25,247 bases of DNA from UMGS1781 sp964389545 (GTDB taxonomy: Bacteria > Bacillota > Clostridia > TANB77 > CAG-508): the NCBI GenBank assembly GCA_964389545.1, contig CAYMDN010000017.1, positions 1 through 25,247 on the forward strand, written 5' to 3'. Shown here one piece after another: positions 20,842-25,247 of the stretch. Made by a program: the position numbers and the translations under genes. Numbering within the stretch: the stretch's first letter is position 1; every line of letters begins with the position of its first letter. The notes beneath the pieces were generated by a model that was not told the origin of the DNA, did not search any database, and was given only the letters and a program-made list of their open reading frames with translations.

Positions 20842-22764
20842 CTAATATCCGCCTTCAATGGCAGTTTTTAATGTTAAGTTAATTACACTTCCAGCTTCAA
20901 TTTGGGTACCTGCCAGAACATCCTGGCTAACAACCAGACCAGAACCGTCAGCAACTATATTGACATTAACTTCTTGAGACATATTAATACACTGTTCTAA
21001 TGTTTTACCCTTAAAGTTTGGTACAGATACAGACATTGCAACATTAGCAGTTTCGGTGTATAAGAATACATCAGCACCTTCAAATAAAGTTACACCTTGT
21101 TTTGGCATTTGATTTGTTATAAGTGCTTCATCTTCAACATTTAGAGGAATATGAACGGAGAAACCAGCTGCTTTTAAAATCTGCTTTGATTCTGCAACAG
21201 TTTTACCTGTTAAATCCACTAAAGGAGTGGTTTTGTAATTTGAAGGAGAAGAGTTAGTTGCGCTAGATGTAACACCTAAATGAGGTAATATTTCTGAAAA
21301 GATTTGTGCTACAACTGGACCTGCAATTTCACCACCTTGATGTGAATCACCTTTTGGGTTATATAGAGCTACTAAAACAACAACCTGAGTATTAACAGTA
21401 GGTGATACGCCAATAAATGAAGCAACATACTTATTATCATCTTCTGCAGCAGTTAAATTTTCTGATGTTCCTGATTTACCTCCAATAGAGTATCCTGTAA
21501 CATCAGCATGTCTACCAGTACCATCACTAACAGCATAATCTAGCATTTCCAATATTTGAGAAGAAGTTTGCTTAGAAACAACTTGTCTTACTTCTACAGG
21601 ATCTGGAACAGTTGTAATACCTGTGTCTGGATTAACAATTTTATCGACTATTCTAGGTTGCATCAATACTCCTTCATTTGTAATAGCTGAGATAGCAGTT
21701 ATAAGTTGTAATGGAGTAACTGTAATACCCTGACCAAATGACATTGAAGCAAGGTCAATTTTTGTAATAGAATTTAGATTATGAAATACACTTCTTGATT
21801 CTCCATAAAAATCAGAGTTAGTAGAAGATAGCAAATTCAAAGCTTCATAATACTTGTATAAAGTTGAAACTCCAACCTTTTGTCCTAACTGTATGAAAGA
21901 AGGGTTACAAGAGTTCGCAAGAGCTTCTTTTAAAGATTGATATTCATGAGGTCTATCACTTCTCCAACAGAAAATATTTGCACCATCAACTGTTTCGTAT
22001 CCATTGCAGTTGAACACATTAGGAGTATCTGGTTCAACAACATTCTCTTCTAATGCAATTGCAGATGTTATAATTTTAAAAGTTGAACCAGGCTCATAGG
22101 TATTTTGAACAGCATTATTATTCCACATACTGTACAAGTAGTCGTTCTTTTCAGTAGAACTCAAAGTATCCCATATTTCTAAAATAGCAGGATCTGTTGG
22201 TGTAAAAGGAGTGTTAAGATTGTAGTCAGGATAGTTCGCCATAGCTAAAATGTTACCAGTATCAGGTTCCATTATTATGGCTGTACCATAATCTGCTTCA
22301 TTATCTATAACAGCCTGGGATAAATATTTTTCTGTTACAGATTGTGTATTTACATCTATAGTTAAATATACATTATTTCCATTTTTAGGTTCAATATATG
22401 ACTTTTGCTGGTTTGGTATTTCACCATTAACTGAATCTATCAATGTAACAACTTGCCCAGGAGTACCGCTAAGTAAATCTTCAAGTGAATTTTCTAACCC
22501 AATTAAACCATTATTGTCTGTTCCTGTAAACCCAATTACCTGAGATGCTAAATTGCTATAAGGATAATATCTTTTAATAGATGAATCCGTATTGATACCA
22601 GCATATATCTTATTATCTTTCATCCATTTATTTAGAGTTTCAACTTTATCTTTTTCGACCTTTGAAGCTATTGTAACATATGATGTTGAGGTTGTAAGTT
22701 TTTCAAGTGTTTCCGCATAATCTAAATTAAATATTTCACTAAATGATTTTGCAACAAATTCCAT
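20842..22764 (-). CDS. Class B penicillin-binding protein with two PASTA domains, main part (frameshifted)
   Basis: Transpeptidase that crosslinks peptidoglycan at the outer face of the membrane, of the SpoVD/FtsI (PBP2x/2b) type. This segment holds the late dimerisation domain and the full transpeptidase domain: active-site STFK at residues 227-230, SCN at 285-287 and KSGT at 430-433, followed by two C-terminal PASTA domains (about 510-572 and 578-636). Sequence upstream of the ATG at 22764 in this frame continues the protein (GKLLANSVEVDTISVNPKNL and onward, to about 22848), so the ATG is internal and not a true start: there is no ribosome site. The missing N-terminus is the next entry, in another frame. 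Joined, the protein has about 742 residues. Whether it acts in division or in spores cannot be told. Confidence 0.85.
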   Translation of the reverse strand: MEFVAKSFSEIFNLDYAETLEKLTTSTSYVTIASKVEKDKVETLNKWMKDNKIYAGINTDSSIKRYYPYSNLASQVIGFTGTDNNGLIGLENSLEDLLSGTPGQVVTLIDSVNGEIPNQQKSYIEPKNGNNVYLTIDVNTQSVTEKYLSQAVIDNEADYGTAIIMEPDTGNILAMANYPDYNLNTPFTPTDPAILEIWDTLSSTEKNDYLYSMWNNNAVQNTYEPGSTFKIITSAIALEENVVEPDTPNVFNCNGYETVDGANIFCWRSDRPHEYQSLKEALANSCNPSFIQLGQKVGVSTLYKYYEALNLLSSTNSDFYGESRSVFHNLNSITKIDLASMSFGQGITVTPLQLITAISAITNEGVLMQPRIVDKIVNPDTGITTVPDPVEVRQVVSKQTSSQILEMLDYAVSDGTGRHADVTGYSIGGKSGTSENLTAAEDDNKYVASFIGVSPTVNTQVVVLVALYNPKGDSHQGGEIAGPVVAQIFSEILPHLGVTSSATNSSPSNYKTTPLVDLTGKTVAESKQILKAAGFSVHIPLNVEDEALITNQMPKQGVTLFEGADVFLYTETANVAMSVSVPNFKGKTLEQCINMSQEVNVNIVADGSGLVVSQDVLAGTQIEAGSVINLTLKTAIEGGY

Positions 22765-22831
22765 GTCAACTGCAGAATCATCAGAATGTCTTAAATTTTT
22801 GGGATTAACTGAAATTGTATCAACTTCAACG

Positions 22832-23071
22832 CTATTTGCTAAAAGCTTTCCGATTTACATCATAAATAGTACCTCTTTCAGGTTTTATTGTTTGTATTGA
22901 AGTTTGTTGAGCACTAGCTTTAGAACGTAAAAAATCGCCTTGAACGAATTGCAAATATGCTAATCTTAGGACTAAAGCAACTAGTAAAGCAAGAAAAATC
23001 CATTTAACTATAATTAATCTTGCTTTATTATTTATTGTAACCTTGAATGTTTTTTTAGTATCTTTCTTCAT
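22832..23071 (-). pseudogene. Class B penicillin-binding protein, N-terminal part (frameshifted)
   Basis: 79 codons encoding the cytoplasmic tail, the membrane anchor (about residues 22-42: RLIIVKWIFLALLVALVLRL) and the start of the dimerisation domain with the class B signature PERGTIYDVN. The ATG at 23071 has AGGAGG 6 nt upstream, so this is the real gene start. After DVN the frame leaves the family (RKAFSK, stop). An extra base at about 22848-22853 is the simplest cause: removing one C-G pair gives DVNGKLLANSVEVD, the normal continuation. The two parts then form one gene, 20842-23071. Confidence 0.82.
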
Positions 23072-23129
23072 ATTTCCTCCTAAGTAAATTCGTTAAAAGT
23101 CCGTTTATCATCTTATAATATACAATAAC

Positions 23130-23158
23130 ATTTTATAGTATTAAATGTTAAAAATCAA
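23130..23158 (-). promoter_or_regulatory. Promoter candidate of the PBP gene
   Basis: TTGATT (23158-23153), 17-nt spacer, TAAAAT (23135-23130), read on the minus strand. The -35 touches a palindrome CAATAG-TTTT-CTATTG (23156-23171) that also touches the -35 of the divergent gatC promoter. Confidence 0.45.
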
Positions 23159-23168
23159 TAGTTTTCTA

Positions 23169-23197
23169 TTGTTTTTTGAGTTAAATCGTTATATAAT
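23169..23197 (+). promoter_or_regulatory. Promoter of gatCAB
   Basis: TTGTTT (23169-23174), 17-nt spacer, TATAAT (23192-23197), about 50 nt before the gatC ATG. The palindrome at 23156-23171 overlaps its -35 and could be an operator shared with the divergent PBP gene (inference). Confidence 0.5.
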
Positions 23198-23249
23198 TAT
23201 TACTATTCAAAATACGTATATGAACGAAATAAGAATAAGGAGGGATTTC

Positions 23250-23534
23250 ATGAAAGTTGATAAAGAAGAGATTATACATATTGCTAAACTTGCTTGCTTG
23301 AATATCAAAGAAGAAGAGATCGAAAATTACAGAAAGAATCTTCAAGATATATTGGATTTTGCAAACATTCTTGATGGTGTAAATACAGATAATGTAAGTG
23401 AAACAATATCAAGCACAAGTAATGTAAATGTATTTAGAGAAGATGAAATTGTTGAATTTAAAGATAAGGACTTACTATTACAAAATGCCTCAGAAAAGGA
23501 AAGCGGAATGTTTAGTATACCAAAAGTTATATAG
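23250..23534 (+). CDS. gatC: Asp/Glu-tRNA amidotransferase subunit C
   Basis: 94-residue small subunit that holds GatA and GatB together in the amidotransferase which converts Glu-tRNA(Gln) to Gln-tRNA(Gln) and Asp-tRNA(Asn) to Asn-tRNA(Asn). The family pattern is clear: IIHIAKLACLNIKEEEIENY, then LQDILDFANIL near residue 33, and FREDEIVEF in the C-terminal half. I chose the ATG at 23250 with AAGGAGGGA 7 nt upstream; longer readings of this frame upstream lack a site and overlap the promoter. It is first of gatC-gatA-gatB, 14 nt before gatA. Confidence 0.95.
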   Translation: MKVDKEEIIHIAKLACLNIKEEEIENYRKNLQDILDFANILDGVNTDNVSETISSTSNVNVFREDEIVEFKDKDLLLQNASEKESGMFSIPKVI

Positions 23535-23548
23535 AGAGGAGACTTTAT

Positions 23549-25000
23549 ATGGAATTATATGAACTTACAGTACATGAGTTAGTTGAAAAATTAGAGAAGA
23601 ATGAAATAACTCCTGAAGAGATTATAAAAAGCTATTCAAAAAGAATAGATGAAAAAGAAAATAAAATTAATGCTTTTGTTACAAGAACAGATAAAGAGGC
23701 ATTAGAATTATCACAAAAAGCAGATAGAAAAAACTCAAAATATGCAGGAATACCAATAGGTATAAAAGATAATATGTGCACTAAAGGTGTAAAAACAACT
23801 TGTAGTTCAAAAATGTTAGAGAATTTTGTATCACCTTATGATGCAACAGTTATAGAAAAACTAAATAATGAAGGATTAGTTAGTTTAGGAAAATTAAATA
23901 TGGATGAATTTGCAATGGGAGCTTCAACAGAATACTCAGCATTTAAGATAACAAAAAATCCATGGAATTTAAATACAGTACCAGGAGGATCGAGTGGAGG
24001 AAGTGCAGCAGCAGTTGCTAGTCAAATGGTTCCTTGGGCATTAGGATCTGATACAGGTGGATCAATTCGTCAACCAGCAGCACTATGTGGTGTAGTTGGA
24101 TTAAAACCCACATATGGACTAGTTTCAAGATATGGATTAGTTGCTTTTGCTTCATCATTTGACCAAATAGGACCTATTACAAAAGACGTTGAAGATTGTG
24201 CTATGCTATTAAATATAATAGCAGGACATGATGAGAAAGACTCAACGTCTGTGGAAATACCTAAAAAAGATTACACAAAAAGTTTAGTTAAAGATGTTAA
24301 AGGACTAAAAATAGGTGTTCCTAAAGAATTCCTTGGAGAAGGAATCAATGAAGAAGTTAAAGCTAAGATATTAGAAGCTATAGAAGAGTATAAAAAACAA
24401 GGTGCAATTATTGAAGAATGTACTTTAGATATTGCAAATGAAGCTTTAGCAGTGTATTATGTTATTGCTTGTGCAGAAGCAAGTTCAAATTTAGGTAGAT
24501 TTGATGGAATTAGATATGGATATAGAACAAAAAATTATAATAGTTTGAAGGACATATACAAAAATTCTAGAAGTGAAGGATTTGGAGCAGAAGTAAAGAG
24601 AAGAATAATATTAGGTACATATGTTCTTTCATCTGGATATTATGATGCATATTATAAAAAAGCACAAAAAGTTAGAACAGTATTAAAACAAGAATTCGAA
24701 AAATTGTTTGAAAAATATGACCTATTAATAACTCCAACATCTCCAACAGTTGCTTATGAAATTGGTACAAGATCAACTAATCCATTAGAAATGTATTTAG
24801 CAGATTTATGTACAGTTTCTGTTAATATTGCTGGACTTCCAGGAATGTCAATTCCTTGTGGAGTAGATAAAAATGGAATGCCAATAGGCATGCAATTAAT
24901 TGGAAAACCATTTGATGAAGAGACTTTAATAAGAACAGCGTATACTTATGAGCAAGCAACAAAATTCAGAGATAATTTCAAACCAACATTTAAGGAATAG
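23549..25000 (+). CDS. gatA: Asp/Glu-tRNA amidotransferase subunit A
   Basis: Amidase-signature subunit that releases ammonia from glutamine for the transamidation. The catalytic triad Lys, cis-Ser and Ser is seen in GIPIGIKDNMCTKG (Lys near 74) and in the PGGSSGGSAAAVASQ and LGSDTGGSIRQPAA segments (near 150-180). PTSPTVAYEIG and NIAGLPGMSIPCG lie in the C-terminal part. At 483 residues it has the usual length. The ATG at 23549 has AGAGGAG upstream. It is 12 nt before gatB. Confidence 0.97.
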   Translation: MELYELTVHELVEKLEKNEITPEEIIKSYSKRIDEKENKINAFVTRTDKEALELSQKADRKNSKYAGIPIGIKDNMCTKGVKTTCSSKMLENFVSPYDATVIEKLNNEGLVSLGKLNMDEFAMGASTEYSAFKITKNPWNLNTVPGGSSGGSAAAVASQMVPWALGSDTGGSIRQPAALCGVVGLKPTYGLVSRYGLVAFASSFDQIGPITKDVEDCAMLLNIIAGHDEKDSTSVEIPKKDYTKSLVKDVKGLKIGVPKEFLGEGINEEVKAKILEAIEEYKKQGAIIEECTLDIANEALAVYYVIACAEASSNLGRFDGIRYGYRTKNYNSLKDIYKNSRSEGFGAEVKRRIILGTYVLSSGYYDAYYKKAQKVRTVLKQEFEKLFEKYDLLITPTSPTVAYEIGTRSTNPLEMYLADLCTVSVNIAGLPGMSIPCGVDKNGMPIGMQLIGKPFDEETLIRTAYTYEQATKFRDNFKPTFKE

Positions 25001-25012
25001 GAGGATTAGTAG

Positions 25013-25247
25013 ATGTCAAGAGAAGATTATGAAATGATAATAGGACTTGAAGTTCACAGTGAACTTTCAACAAAAACAAAGATATTTTGTTCTTGTCCAA
25101 CAGAATTTGGAGGAGAACCAAATACACATTGTTGCCCAATATGTATGGCAATGCCAGGAACTCTACCAGTCCTAAACAAAAAAGTTGTAGAGTATGCAAT
25201 AAAAGCAGGACTTGCCACAAACTGTAACATCACAAGAGATGGTAAAA
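25013..25247 (+). CDS. gatB: Asp/Glu-tRNA amidotransferase subunit B, 5' part
   Basis: The first 78 codons of gatB; the window ends inside it. The opening YEMIIGLEVHSELSTKTKIF is the family's N-terminal signature, followed by a zinc-site-like CSC...HCCPIC pattern and the MPGTLPVLN segment. The subunit binds the misacylated tRNA and activates the acyl group. The ATG at 25013 has AGGAGG upstream. Confidence 0.95.
   Translation, partial: MSREDYEMIIGLEVHSELSTKTKIFCSCPTEFGGEPNTHCCPICMAMPGTLPVLNKKVVEYAIKAGLATNCNITRDGK

Overview
The window looks like a piece of chromosome from a low-GC Firmicute, most likely an uncultured gut member of the Clostridia. The genes are strongly AT-rich with A/T-ending codons. 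Nearly every start has a strong GGAGG-type ribosome binding site. Promoters often carry an extended -10 of the form TGaTATAAT. The gene set includes GatCAB, PriA-Def-Fmt, a TGS-nucleoside kinase, a DUF4912/GH57 pair and a PASTA-type class B PBP. Species cannot be named from sequence alone.

Layout. 1-2,750: a minus-strand pair, a GH57/DUF1957 alpha-glucan branching enzyme and a DUF4912 protein with a histone-H1-like lysine tail, ending at a strong terminator. 2,850-10,110: one long plus-strand operon with gaps of at most 20 nt, holding an unknown membrane-anchored protein, trmL, priA, def, fmt, a minimal CinA/PncC-like protein, murD, an unannotated 44-residue KDRR-rich protein and a tRNA-Leu(CAA). 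It covers tRNA modification, replication restart, protein N-terminus formylation/deformylation and peptidoglycan synthesis. 10,171-10,851: an exported Asn/Ser-rich protein of unknown function.

10,930-13,320: an accessory island. It holds two visibly GC-rich, divergent orphan genes (129 and 156 residues) and a glycosyltransferase-like gene of intermediate composition. Each gene stands alone with a near-consensus promoter and, in two clear cases, its own terminator. The leader of the 129-residue gene contains four complementary segments that can fold in mutually exclusive ways, one of which buries the Shine-Dalgarno sequence. This is the best candidate in the window for something undescribed.

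13,360-16,500: an operon of a DUF5050-like beta-propeller membrane protein, a TGS-uridine-kinase-like protein and an RNHCP zinc-ribbon protein, convergent with htpX (minus). 17,470-20,840: rsmA, a frameshifted DUF84 inosine/xanthosine triphosphatase, and a ThrRS lacking the N-terminal TGS domain. 20,842-23,071: a minus-strand PASTA class B PBP (SpoVD/FtsI type) broken by a one-base frameshift. 23,250-end: gatC, gatA and the start of gatB, encoding the Asp/Glu-tRNA amidotransferase.

Two otherwise conserved genes (DUF84 NTPase and PBP) are interrupted by apparent single-base insertions, and the GH57 gene has a non-family C-terminus. Either the assembly carries indel errors or this lineage is losing these genes; the sequence alone does not decide. 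No stretch longer than 300 bases lacks a gene. No IS element, CRISPR array, rRNA or integrase was seen.
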